This document shows, in pieces, positions 1 through 8,290 of a stretch of 64,000 nt of DNA. The notes beneath the pieces are model-generated. The model was not told the origin of the DNA and made no database searches. It saw nothing but the letters and a program-made list of their open reading frames with translations. Position numbers and translations under genes: made by a program. Origin of the DNA: Mesorhizobium sp. WSM2240 (lineage in GTDB: Bacteria > Pseudomonadota > Alphaproteobacteria > Rhizobiales > Rhizobiaceae); contig NZ_CP159256.1 of NCBI RefSeq assembly GCF_040438645.1, positions 682,001 to 746,000 on the forward strand, written 5' to 3'. The number at the start of each line of letters is the position of its first letter. Positions within the stretch are counted from its first letter, which is position 1.

Positions 1-8
1 TCGCCGTT

Positions 9-389
9 ATGGGAGCGACTGGTGCAGGCTGGCTCGCTTTGGCTGATCACAAGCAGGCCCTGCTCGCTTACTTTAAGCGCGCGCTCCCCGGTGTGGCGAT
101 CGACGAAGAGACGGCGCTGGTGTGCATCGATGAATTCCTTGGCCGGTGGTCGTGGAAGGAAAGGCGTGCCGTCTCGGTTGCGTGGCGAACGTTCGGCGTC
201 GAGACCATGGGGGACATGAGTGAACGGTTTGAGCTCGCCGCCCGCAGGGCCCTCACGATGTATCTGACGGACTCGAATTTCTTCCATGCCTCAGATCCCC
301 ACGCCGTAAAAATCGTTTATTCGAGCCGGCCGCCAGGCACGGCGTGCGCCAATCCATTCGCAAATCTTGAGCCGCCGGCCGAAGCGTGA
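9..389 (+). CDS. hypothetical protein, possibly 5'-incomplete
   Basis: This 126-residue reading frame has rhizobial codon use and runs convergently toward the flippase gene, with a 17-bp gap between stops. The frame stays open to the window edge, so the true start may lie outside. The product looks soluble: there is no signal peptide and no long hydrophobic segment. It has a helical centre containing the stretch WSWKERRAVSVAWRTFG, and a C-terminal tail rich in Pro and Ala. I do not recognise a family. Nothing next to it assigns a role beyond its closeness to polysaccharide genes. Confidence 0.5.
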   Translation: MGATGAGWLALADHKQALLAYFKRALPGVAIDEETALVCIDEFLGRWSWKERRAVSVAWRTFGVETMGDMSERFELAARRALTMYLTDSNFFHASDPHAVKIVYSSRPPGTACANPFANLEPPAEA

Positions 390-406
390 TCTCTCGCCCT
401 GACGGC

Positions 407-1909
407 TCACGCCGTCCTAGATCGCATGAAGGTGAACAGTCGTGATGCGTTGTGCATGACGACAGCCTCGATGCCAGCTGGACGGTTACTTGCGATCCAC
501 AAGACGAGGAGCGCCACCCCGTATACGCCGACGGCGGCCAATCCCGCGGCAGCGGTAGCAAGCATCAAGAACCACGTCGATTGCTGACTGATGACGAATG
601 GCGCGACGAAATGTAGGAATACGGCCATGGCTGCGCAGGAGACCGCTGGTCGCCATAGCGCCAGGCCTTGCTGCTTAAGCGAGACTCCGATCAGAGATCT
701 GGCGATGAACCCAACCGAGATCAGCACGGCGGCAGTTGCGATACAGCGCGCCGCGAGAGCACCGGTGAGGCCGAACAAAGCCAGCCCAATGATCAGGGCG
801 GGGAGCTTGACAACGAGCTCTGCGATCATTCGAACAGCAACAAAACGTGTCCTGTTTATTGCCATAGCGAGCGGGGGCAGAGCCTCGGTCGGTACGGAAA
901 GAAGATAGGACGACGCAAGCCATTGCAGCATGACGGCGGCTCCGATCCATCTTTCGCCCAGGACCAGCCGAACGAGTGGATCGGAAAGCATAGCCACGCA
1001 AACGAGGATCGGCGCTGTCGTCGCAACGAGGGCATTCATTGCCTTGCAATATGCCGGTGCATACTCTGCAGGAGAGTTGATGGTCGCAAAACCGGCCATC
1101 AAAGGGCGAGTAAGCGGCTGCACAAGCGCCTGTTGGGGGATACCAGCGAGGTTATCGGCGACAGAGTAGCGCCCGAAGGACGGCAGATCGATGAGCCGGC
1201 CCAATAGCAACTTGTCCATCTGCCAATTGACAGCCGAGACCAGCTGGGAAGCGGTGTTCCAGCTGACCATGTCGGAAAATACGGGCCATTGCGATAGCGT
1301 CAGCCGAGGCCGCATCGGTGCAAACACGTAGGACATCACCACGGCGACAAACGGAGTGGTGATAATGCCGCCGGCGATCGCCCAGTAGCTCCCCGTCTTA
1401 AGAGCGATTGCGGTCGCCACAATGAGCGCGGAACTCTTTCCGATTACGTCCAGCGCGAACTCTCGGCGAAAGTCAAATCTTCTTACGAACACGACCATCC
1501 ACGGGCTGACCAGGCCGCGCAGGATAGGAGCAGACGTAAGCGCCCATACCAGGACCAAAAGGCGTGGCTCTTGGTAGAAGAGCGATAAGGGTAAGGCAAG
1601 CAGACCCAACAGCAGTGCCAGGAGAATTCCCCGCAGCAGCCCGAGCGTGAAGGCGGTAGCAAGGATAGGCTCAGTGAGATCAGGAATTCGCACCATCGCC
1701 TGCGCGAGGGGGAGTTCAACCACGACTTCAACGATCAAAATAGTCGCCATCGCCAAGGCAATGAGCCCGAATTCCGACGGGGAAAGCAGATGCGCAAGGA
1801 TCAAAAGCGAGCAAAGGTCGATTGCGCGGGCGGTCAGCTTGCCCGCGACAACCCAGATGCTTGCCTTAGCGACCAAGCCGGATCGGCTGGCGCTTTCCCC
1901 CTTGTGCAC
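407..1909 (-). CDS. Wzx-type polysaccharide flippase (MATE/MVF superfamily)
   Basis: The 500-residue product is an integral membrane protein with about 12 to 14 hydrophobic segments. It has the layout of lipid-linked oligosaccharide flippases (Wzx/WzxC/ExoT-like). The N-terminus carries the typical helix with LLILAHLLSPSEFGLIALA, where an ALTPxxFG-like turn follows the first membrane span. Such proteins move undecaprenyl-linked repeat units across the inner membrane for polymerisation. The chosen start is GTG at 1909, only about 100 bp from the edge of an IS3-family element, so the native promoter may have been displaced. The export-type gene at 6.5-7.8 kb and the exosortase remnant suggest they once shared a polysaccharide locus. 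Family assignment is confident; the substrate is unknown. Confidence 0.85.
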   Translation of the reverse strand: MHKGESASRSGLVAKASIWVVAGKLTARAIDLCSLLILAHLLSPSEFGLIALAMATILIVEVVVELPLAQAMVRIPDLTEPILATAFTLGLLRGILLALLLGLLALPLSLFYQEPRLLVLVWALTSAPILRGLVSPWMVVFVRRFDFRREFALDVIGKSSALIVATAIALKTGSYWAIAGGIITTPFVAVVMSYVFAPMRPRLTLSQWPVFSDMVSWNTASQLVSAVNWQMDKLLLGRLIDLPSFGRYSVADNLAGIPQQALVQPLTRPLMAGFATINSPAEYAPAYCKAMNALVATTAPILVCVAMLSDPLVRLVLGERWIGAAVMLQWLASSYLLSVPTEALPPLAMAINRTRFVAVRMIAELVVKLPALIIGLALFGLTGALAARCIATAAVLISVGFIARSLIGVSLKQQGLALWRPAVSCAAMAVFLHFVAPFVISQQSTWFLMLATAAAGLAAVGVYGVALLVLWIASNRPAGIEAVVMHNASRLFTFMRSRTA

Positions 1910-2069
1910 GTGGATGTCCTCACCAAACTGAAACCCGCGGGCGGATTAGGCCCCGACTGCCTATAATGTCGGGTGACACTAAGATTCATATTCCTACCTT
2001 TGCGGTATAGAGGTGGACCCGCCTGGTGAGACCGTTTGGCGGCTTGGCTAAGGTGGATCTGGTTCGTTT

Positions 2070-2613
2070 CTATGCCGCCAATCGCTCCGTCATTTGCGCC
2101 GTAGCATAGACCTCGTCGGGTGTCCTGCCGCCGAAGGTCGAGTGTGGGCGTCGCCGGTTGTAATAGTCGATCCAGGAACCTATGCCATTGCGGGCTTCGC
2201 TTCCCGTCTCGAAGGCATTGAGGAAGACGCACTCGTATTTGAGGCTGCGCCACAGTCGCTCGATGAAGACATTGTCCATCCAGCGGCCGCGCCCGTCCAT
2301 GGAGATGCCGATACCGGCGTCCTTCAGTGTCGTCGTGAAGGCGAAGCTGGTGAACTGCGAGCCCTGATCGGTATTGAAGATGTCGGGCTTGCCATAGCGG
2401 GCGATCGCGTCTTCGAGAGCTGCGACGCAGATGCCGCGCCATCTGGCGCGAGCCATACCACGGCGTCTCCATGAACGCTTCGTCGATGACACGCATCAGT
2501 TCGAGGTTCTCGGGCGTCTCACCCGCCGGCTGTCGATAGAACGACGCCCGCGAGATCGAGACCAGTTCGCACTGGCGGCGGATCGAGAGCCGGTTGTGAT
2601 CGGGATCAATCAT
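2070..2613 (-). pseudogene. IS3-family transposase OrfB, internally deleted and frameshifted
   Basis: The N-terminal part (from ATG 2613, starting MIDPDHNRLSIRRQCELV) has the HTH_21 region through YGSRQMARHLRR. The frame then changes near 2430 and resumes at AALEDAIARYGKPDIFNTDQ, followed by the C-terminal rve part with NRRRPHSTFGGRTPDEVY. The roughly 100 residues that normally join these parts, including the first catalytic Asp, are gone. The second Asp (FNTDQGSQFTS) and the region near the final Glu (VFIERLWRSLKYE) remain. The junction is a deletion of a few hundred bases inside the gene, not a simple indel, so the product cannot be an active DDE transposase. Confidence 0.85.
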
Positions 2614-2633
2614 CGTTCTCCTCCGATCCAGGC

Positions 2634-2915
2634 TCAGCGATCGAAGGCTTTGGCCAAAAAATCCCGCTCGACGACGAGTTGGCCGATCTTGGCATGCAGC
2701 TTCGTCACCTCGGCTTCCCGGCCGACCTGCGCATCCGCCGCCTTGTCGTCGAAAGCCTTGGCCAGGTTCTCGATGGCCTGCCGTTTCCACTGCGTGATCT
2801 GGTTGGGGTGAAGCTGGTGCTTCGTGGCCAGCTCCGAAATCGTCCGCTCGCCGCGGATCGCCTCAAGCGCGACCTTGGCCTTGAACTCGGCCGTGAACCG
2901 TCTGCGTGTCTTCAT
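2634..2915 (-). CDS. IS3-family transposase OrfA (HTH_Tnp_1)
   Basis: The 93-residue protein begins MKTRRRFTAEFKAKVALEAI, the hallmark of IS3-family OrfA proteins. It has a helix-turn-helix (residues about 15-45) and a C-terminal leucine-zipper-like helix (KLHAKIGQLVVERDFLAKAF). It is intact and full length. It normally recognises the IS ends and is fused to OrfB by programmed frameshifting. Here OrfB is deleted, so OrfA could at most act as a regulator or dominant-negative partner for related copies elsewhere. Confidence 0.85.
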   Translation of the reverse strand: MKTRRRFTAEFKAKVALEAIRGERTISELATKHQLHPNQITQWKRQAIENLAKAFDDKAADAQVGREAEVTKLHAKIGQLVVERDFLAKAFDR

Positions 2916-2980
2916 GCTGGATCGTCCTTTTCATCGGGCGATCCACCTTATGCTCCTGTCTCAAGAACCGGCACCACCTC

Positions 2981-3479
2981 TGTGAGAGGTGGAATGGCAT
3001 AGGGGCGGCAGGCTGGTCGCCCGGGAGCCGCTGCCTTCGTCTACGCGGCAGGTTTTACGACTGTCTCTCGCAATGTGGCCGTGAGGCTCGCCCAAACGGT
3101 GCTTGCGGAGTTGAGGCAGGAGTGAGCTCCTAGCCACCAATTCCAGTGGAACATCGGGGTTGATTGCTACATGGAGACTACCGCTGCCGGGGCGGAAGGA
3201 AGTTCAGGCAGCGCCTCGCGTCGACGAGGACAGCATGATGCGCTGCCGCGCCAGCAAGCTGGCCCGCAACGCCTATGCGCGCTGAAGCCTTCGTTGCTGT
3301 GCGAACTCGCCGGCGCGCAAGGTGACACGCTCGATCTATGAGCGGCCCGCCCGAAATTGCGGGGATTTCGACGCCGACCCGGCCTAATCCTTTTGGAGGG
3401 CGGACAACGATCTATCAGAGAGCTGGTTGCACACTCCGGCTCCTGAATTGCCCAGGTTGTGGAATCGAGAGCAGAGGCA
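2981..3479 (+). other. gene-poor stretch with unrecognised coding debris
   Basis: No convincing intact gene is present between the IS3 element and the small exosortase-substrate remnant. Short open stretches (for example RKEVQAAPRVDEDSMM, ending near 3295) look like pieces of a decayed gene, but I cannot name a family. Minus-strand frames here are rich in Arg, Pro and Ser and look like shadows. Confidence 0.35.
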
Positions 3480-3685
3480 ATGTCGAATAGGAATAATGTT
3501 TGCACTCTAATCGGAGCAGTCGCGATTTCGGTCTTGGCTTCAAAAGCTTTGGGCGTTATTCCGAAGAACCCCGACCGGGATGGCAGCGTATAGACGCCCG
3601 CGCCGATCGCGGGTGCTGGTCTCTCGTGGCTGGGGATCTTTGGCGCCGGCGGCTCTCATCTATAGATCGCCGCCGGTGCGATTGA
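3480..3685 (+). pseudogene. remnant of a small exosortase-sorted secreted protein
   Basis: From ATG 3480 the frame reads a signal-peptide-like N-terminus (MSNRNNVCTLIGAVAISVLA) and a short spacer. An amber codon (TAG at 3591-3593) follows, and then in the same frame comes TPAPIAGAGLSWLGIFGAGG. One frameshift later the sequence ends in an arginine cluster (SSIDRRRCD, stop 3683-3685). A Pro-rich motif, a glycine-rich hydrophobic helix and a basic tail form the three-part C-terminal signal recognised by exosortases. The piece lies directly upstream of an exosortase remnant. A weak ribosome-binding site (GCAGAGG) precedes the ATG. The sorting-signal reading is inference from motif layout and context. 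Confidence 0.5.
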
Positions 3686-3717
3686 TGTGAGCTTTCCCGG
3701 CGCGAAATCTCCGGGTT

Positions 3718-4567
3718 GTGCGGACGGTTCGAGTGTCGTTATACCGTCACTGGGGGCTCGATCCGAAGATCGCCTTGAACCGGACCTGGAATGTGGCCTT
3801 TGCCGGATTAGCCGTAATTGGATTCCTCAACGGATCGGCCCATCGCGTTCTAGCCGCGATGCTTGAAGGTGCGAGTGGCGCGGTACTCGGGACATTTGGC
3901 ATCAGCGTCATCGTCTGGGCAGCAATCGCATGCGCGACCGCCTTCTTGTGGGCGCCTCCGGGCCCGAGACCTCTCCCTGCGCGACACAAGCGTGGCCTTG
4001 GCCGTGTGTCTGCTACTCCTGATACCGGCCGCTCCGCTCAGCTGGATCGGGCTAACCATCTTGGCAATTCACGTTGTGGCCAGTTCCGCACCTGGGTCGC
4101 TGCACAGGCGGGGGAGTCATCCTGCTTGCACTGACGGTGCCAAAGTTTTGGAATAGACTCGCACTGTCTCTTTTTGGTGATGTCTTTTTGCGTCTCAACG
4201 CCGGCTTGGTCGCCCAGGTTACCGGCGCACCACGCTTCGGCAATTCCATCGCATTCGGCGACGGCTGGGGCTACTACTGGATCGCGCCGGCGTGCTCGTC
4301 AATCGCCAACATCTCGCTTGAGTTCCTGACTTAGTGTTGGCTGCAGAAATCCCGAATCGATCCGAAAAGATCAGACTGCGGTACTGTTTTTTGGCTGTAT
4401 CCGCGGTTGTGGCGATCAACATCGCCCGCATGAGCGTCACGGGCATGTTCCGCGCCCATTTCGACCTTGTCCATAGACCCGCAGGCACCGTCCTGGCCGG
4501 TGGCCTAAGCTCGGCTGCCATGATCGGGATGGTGGGGAACTCGGGCAGCACGCGATGCGTAAAGTGA
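3718..4567 (+). pseudogene. exosortase-family transpeptidase/protease, multiply frameshifted
   Basis: Exosortases are multi-spanning inner-membrane cysteine enzymes that process C-terminal sorting signals in polysaccharide-producing bacteria. The coding signal passes through at least three frames (changes near 3965, 4105 and 4330). The active-site Cys occurs in APACSSIANISL, with WGYYWI just before it. A conserved Arg occurs in VAINIARMSVTG and a His in FDLVHRPAG, in the right order for the Cys-Arg-His catalytic set. Hydrophobic helices are visible throughout. The gene must have been complete before decay; it can no longer be translated whole. Its end overlaps the next remnant (ATG 4555, stop 4565-4567), the mark of a former operon. 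Confidence 0.75.
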
Positions 4568-5038
4568 CTCTAGTCGAAATCTGTCTAGCCACCGCCCTTG
4601 TGCTTACGCTTGCCGTCAAGGTCGCGACCGGATTTACCCGTAAAAATGACATCACCGAGGCCCAGTTGGGAAAGCCAGGCAGGGATTGCGCTTGCCGAGA
4701 TTGGCTTTGAGGTGGCCGGGTTTCTTCAGGATCGAGACCCTCCATTGCTTTCCGTCCACAAAGCCGGGTGCGTCATACTGATCGCGAATGTCTCTCCAAT
4801 GGGCTAGAATCGCGATGTCTTATCGAAAATCGTGCGGAGCAACGAGCTACTCTTCTTCGTGTACCAGGGGACAATATTTCAAGTCCAGCCCGTCTGGCGG
4901 ACCAGCGCCACCTATCATTGGGATCGTCTCAGGAGCTATGTAGGCTTAACAGATCGGGATGAATTGGTGCTGGGGATCATCGCAGCCCGAAGTTGCGGGG
5001 CAATGGAGTTGAACTGGTTCATGGTGGACAAGTTGTGA
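4555..5038 (+). pseudogene. decayed exosortase-linked companion gene
   Basis: The frame opens with a membrane anchor or signal (MRKVTLVEICLATALVLTLA) and overlaps the end of the exosortase remnant. It shifts frame near 4650 and then meets an in-frame amber codon at about 4805-4807, where a Trp codon would fit. It ends with FFVYQGTIFQVQPVWRTSA and a short soluble C-terminus ending VDKL. Small periplasmic or membrane-anchored proteins commonly accompany exosortases (EpsI-type among them). I cannot name the exact family. Frameshift plus nonsense change show it is dead, like its neighbour. Confidence 0.5.
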
Positions 5039-5217
5039 AAGCGCCTGCGCCATGCGGCTGACGGCCGTGATCTGCGCCCCATTGGCAGAGATATGTGCAC
5101 GATTGACGGCCGCTGCACTGGAGACCTCTCGCCCTTAACAAAAATGCAACCCACTGGGGAAACTTAACATTCAGATTTGTACGATAGCTGCCGGGTCAGC
5201 GGGAGCTGGAGAGGCGA

Positions 5218-6009
5218 GTGCAGATCAGGCTGAATGAACTGGCGGAGCGTAAATGGGTTCGAGCTCTGCTGTTGACGGCAGCCGGCACTATCGGTTGCCT
5301 GGCTGTCTCCCTTTTCCTGCAATTCCTGCTGTTCGGCGGTGAAGATGCCGCCACATTTCAGCAGACCTTGCTGATCGCGTTCGTTCTTCCACTCGCAATC
5401 AGCACACCGCTGCTTTTTCTGCTTGTGTTGAAGACAATCGAGCTTTCGGCGCTCAAGCAGCAATACGCGCAAGAACGCGCCCAAGATAGCCTCACCTCAT
5501 GCCTTAACGGACCGCTTTTCTCGGCTATGGTCGACGCCTACCCCACCCTGACGGGTTCGAGATCGGGACGGCAATCCGGATCACTTCTTGTAGTGGACGT
5601 CGACCATTTGAGCCGGCTGAACGAGCGCATTGGGCATCGCGCGGGGGATCAGGCGCTGCGAGTCCTTGCCGGGTTAATTCGCGCTTCGGTGAGAAAGGGC
5701 GATTTGGTCGGCCGCATCGGAGGCGACGAATTTGCAGTCTTTCTGCCTGGCGCCAGCCGAGAGGATGCCGAGAAAGTCGCGGAACGAATACGACATTCCG
5801 CAGCCGAAGTGCGTTTCGAGGCGGGCGGCTCGGATTGGCCGCTCAGCGTCAGTGTGGGGGTTGTTTTATTCGAGGCAGAGATTGAACTGGACGATCTGCT
5901 TCGGGCGGCCGGCGAACAAATGCAGGTTGCCAAAAAAGGAGGACGCAACCGTATCGAATACACGCAATTGCGGCGCGGCCCTTCGCCGTCCCGGCCTGCG
6001 CTCCACTGA
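5218..6009 (+). CDS. membrane-anchored diguanylate cyclase (GGDEF)
   Basis: The 263-residue product has two membrane spans (about residues 17-40 and 51-72), then a cytoplasmic GGDEF domain (about 90-255) that makes cyclic di-GMP from GTP. The signature GGDEF is intact at 168-172. The inhibitory RxxD site (RKGD, 159-162) stands exactly five residues upstream, so product feedback is likely. GTG 5218 is preceded by GGAGAGG. The gene follows the exosortase remnants and precedes the export gene, so it probably controlled polysaccharide output. Unlike its upstream neighbours it shows no lesion and is probably functional. Confidence 0.88.
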   Translation: MQIRLNELAERKWVRALLLTAAGTIGCLAVSLFLQFLLFGGEDAATFQQTLLIAFVLPLAISTPLLFLLVLKTIELSALKQQYAQERAQDSLTSCLNGPLFSAMVDAYPTLTGSRSGRQSGSLLVVDVDHLSRLNERIGHRAGDQALRVLAGLIRASVRKGDLVGRIGGDEFAVFLPGASREDAEKVAERIRHSAAEVRFEAGGSDWPLSVSVGVVLFEAEIELDDLLRAAGEQMQVAKKGGRNRIEYTQLRRGPSPSRPALH

Positions 6010-6260
6010 ATTGTCCGTCAGCGCAGCGAGCGTGCAAGCAGGCCCATGAATTCATCCTTCTGTGGCGGCGGCAACGGAATATCCGAACCAGAAGAGGTAG
6101 ACGCCATCCGTTTGCACAAGCTGCCAGTCGTGAGCGAGCCGATTACAATCATATGGTCTCTCGGGCGTTGACCACGGATGTACTGGCAGCGCTTTGGGAG
6201 GCTGCGCCCACTCGCTCCTACGGAGGCGACGTGCAACCTACCTAGCCGGCTGAGAATTCG

Positions 6261-6500
6261 ATGGCGGAAGCAGAGATCATTGTACCAGAAACCGGCCGGG
6301 ACAGACATTCAGTCCGGGTCGCCGCCATGCGGGAACTCTATACAGTCCTCGAAATTCTCAACGCGCCTGACGACCTCTTGGGAATCGTCGGCAGTTGGGT
6401 TGATACCATGGATGACGCGGCAGCCCTGCAGAGCCTCCGCGCCGCCTTCGACCAGGGCGGCGGCAGCATAATCGCAAAAGTGATCGGGCAGTTCGAATGA
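6261..6500 (+). CDS. small protein coupled to the polysaccharide export gene
   Basis: The 79-residue product (starting MAEAEIIVPETGRDRHSV) has no membrane span or known motif and looks like a small helical acidic protein. Its stop codon overlaps an ATG of the downstream export frame (ATGA at 6497-6500), suggesting translational coupling. No strong ribosome-binding site precedes it. The codon pattern favours this frame over the opposite-strand frame covering the same bases. The gap 6010-6260 before it holds no convincing gene. The function is unknown; position suggests a polysaccharide-export role. Confidence 0.5.
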   Translation: MAEAEIIVPETGRDRHSVRVAAMRELYTVLEILNAPDDLLGIVGSWVDTMDDAAALQSLRAAFDQGGGSIIAKVIGQFE

Positions 6501-6532
6501 TCATACATCGCGAACGTCCTATTGGGAGGAAA

Positions 6533-7828
6533 ATGTCGCGAACCAGATGGAGCCGCTTTTGTGCTGTATCGTACCGGCGTCTAGTCGCAACGGTTGTAGT
6601 CGCCAGCCTCGCCACATCACAGATTGACCTCGCTTCTGCGGTGGAGGCCCGGGCATATCCGGTCGAAGCAGGCGATGAGCTTCAGGTCGTTATCTATGGG
6701 GACGAGAATACTTCGACGGTGCTGTCCGGTCGTTTCCGCGTCGAACCGGACGGGTCAATTTATTATCCATTGCTCGGAAAGCTGACCGTGGCCGGGTTGA
6801 GCCCTGTCAAGATTGCGGAGCTGTTGCAAAACTCGCTGTCGACACAGGTGCGAATAAGCTCTCCTACAGTATCGGTCGCCGAATTCGCGCCGGTGTTCCT
6901 GGTGGGGGACGTGGTGAGAACAGGGCCGTTCCAATTCCAGCCGGACATGACGGTTTTTCAACTGGTCCTTCAAGCGGGGGGCATTTTGCAAACGGAAGCA
7001 TCTGAAAGCGCCAGACTCTCGCTGATGCAGGAGCTGTCTTCGCTCGAGTTGAACAACTATTCGCTCAGGGTGCAGAAGGCACGCCTTCTGGCTGAAATCG
7101 AAGGCTCCGATTTCGGCGCCGGCGCGCCCGTGGAGGCGTCGCCTGTAGACGCGTCGCCTGTAGACGCAGCAAGTATCATGTCAGCCGAATCTGCTATTTT
7201 TGCCGTGCGTCAGCGCGCGAGAGAATCACGGCGGCGCACCTATGACGCTCAGAGAGAAGGCTACGATCAAGAGATATCCTCGATTGAAAAGAGCATCGTG
7301 CTGCACGACGAGGAGGTGCGTCTTCTGGAAGAACAGCTCAGCGTTCAGGAAGGTCTCGCGGAAAGAGGACTAGCGGCGCATTCTGCACGACGAGATGCCC
7401 AGCGCCAGCTCGCGGTGACGCGACGCGAAGCGCTCGAGTTCCGAACCGCACTGTTCCGCGCCAGGCAAAACCGGATTGCGGTCGATCAGGCTCTCGCCGA
7501 AACGGAGACCCGCATTGACGAAGCGAATGTTGAGAAGTTGCGCGATGTCGAACTGGCATATTATCAAAACGAAATAGCACTTGCCTCGGCGAAGGCCAAA
7601 TTTGCTCAATTTGATACCGCTCGCAATGCCGTTCAGAATGCCTTGGGCCGTGCTCCTCAATACCGTCTCATACGACTGGTGAATGGCGAATACACCTCCC
7701 GCCTTGTCGACGAAGTTACGAAGCTGGAACGGGGAGATATTGTCCGAGTCACCTTTGCCGAAGCGGATATGAAAACCCCAATCGTAGACCAACCTCAGCA
7801 AAAGCAGATGACGCAGCCGGAGGGCTGA
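6533..7828 (+). CDS. ExoF/Wza-type polysaccharide export protein
   Basis: The protein has a signal peptide (about residues 1-38), then a poly_export domain starting YPVEAGDELQVVIYGDEN and an SLBB-like segment (around FQFQPDMTVFQLVLQAGG). A long coiled-coil central part and a short C-terminal domain with a second VNGEYTSRLVDE strand region complete it. This is the layout of rhizobial ExoF-like periplasmic or outer-membrane export proteins, which link a Wzx/Wzy machine to the outer membrane. A near-perfect repeat EASPVDASPVDA sits near residue 210. I prefer ATG 6533, preceded by GGGAGG; an alternative ATG at 6497 overlaps the preceding stop but has no binding site. Likely functional; its partner polymerase and kinase genes are not in the window. 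Confidence 0.85.
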   Translation: MSRTRWSRFCAVSYRRLVATVVVASLATSQIDLASAVEARAYPVEAGDELQVVIYGDENTSTVLSGRFRVEPDGSIYYPLLGKLTVAGLSPVKIAELLQNSLSTQVRISSPTVSVAEFAPVFLVGDVVRTGPFQFQPDMTVFQLVLQAGGILQTEASESARLSLMQELSSLELNNYSLRVQKARLLAEIEGSDFGAGAPVEASPVDASPVDAASIMSAESAIFAVRQRARESRRRTYDAQREGYDQEISSIEKSIVLHDEEVRLLEEQLSVQEGLAERGLAAHSARRDAQRQLAVTRREALEFRTALFRARQNRIAVDQALAETETRIDEANVEKLRDVELAYYQNEIALASAKAKFAQFDTARNAVQNALGRAPQYRLIRLVNGEYTSRLVDEVTKLERGDIVRVTFAEADMKTPIVDQPQQKQMTQPEG

Positions 7829-8290
7829 GAAACAGGATGCACAACGGTTCGCCATGTACTCGTAGCGTTGGCGCGTCCGTTCCGTCCAGAACCGGGTGAG
7901 CCGCCATGCTGACCGCCAGTTTCATGCCGGGGCCGGATGCCTCAAACATTCGTCCGATCGTCGCGCAGGCGCTCGGCATCGCGCGGCATCGTGCGTGATC
8001 GCAAAGTGTTGCGTGAACCGGCGGCGACGCTGCGGCCGATCGCCGCCCGGCCCTGAAGCGCGCCCGATCCCGCGCTTGTCGCACCGATGATTGCGATCGC
8101 GGCCGTTCGCCGCGAGACCGACTAAGGCGCTAGGCCGGACATGTTCCCCTGACCGCGATCCCGCGACCTGAAGGAGCGCTTCCCGCCCAACTCCACTTAA
8201 ATCCAATATCCTACTGGAACGAGCTGGCTGGCTGGACCGTCTGGGCAGCGTGGTAGCGGACGGTCATTCAAGCCATGAAGTCCTTCCGGT
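7829..8290 (+). other. intergenic stretch, no supported gene
   Basis: The 460-bp gap between the export gene and the redoxin gene has only short Arg-rich frames on both strands. A weak coding-like stretch around 7905-7995 (LTASFMPGPDASNIRPIVAQ) may be debris of a lost gene. I see no terminator or promoter I can defend. Confidence 0.35.

Larger units (their letters stand above)
2010..2980 (-). mobile_element. IS3-family insertion sequence, internally deleted
   Basis: The element has an orfA/orfB arrangement on the minus strand. Its ends are imperfect inverted repeats of about 20 bp, at 2010-2029 (beginning GAGGTGG) and 2961-2980 (complement beginning GAGGTGG), with about 14 of 20 positions matching. 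A further shared TAAGGTGGATC lies inside both ends. A full IS3 element of this group is normally about 1.2-1.3 kb; this one is about 0.97 kb because the middle of orfB is missing. I could not identify a clear 3-4 bp target duplication. The element is predicted to be unable to move by itself. Confidence 0.8.

Noticed and set aside
1834..2790. A 318-codon minus-strand frame through the IS3 element
   Set aside because: It joins the N-terminal part of OrfB with out-of-frame sequence of OrfA and of the flank; not one protein.
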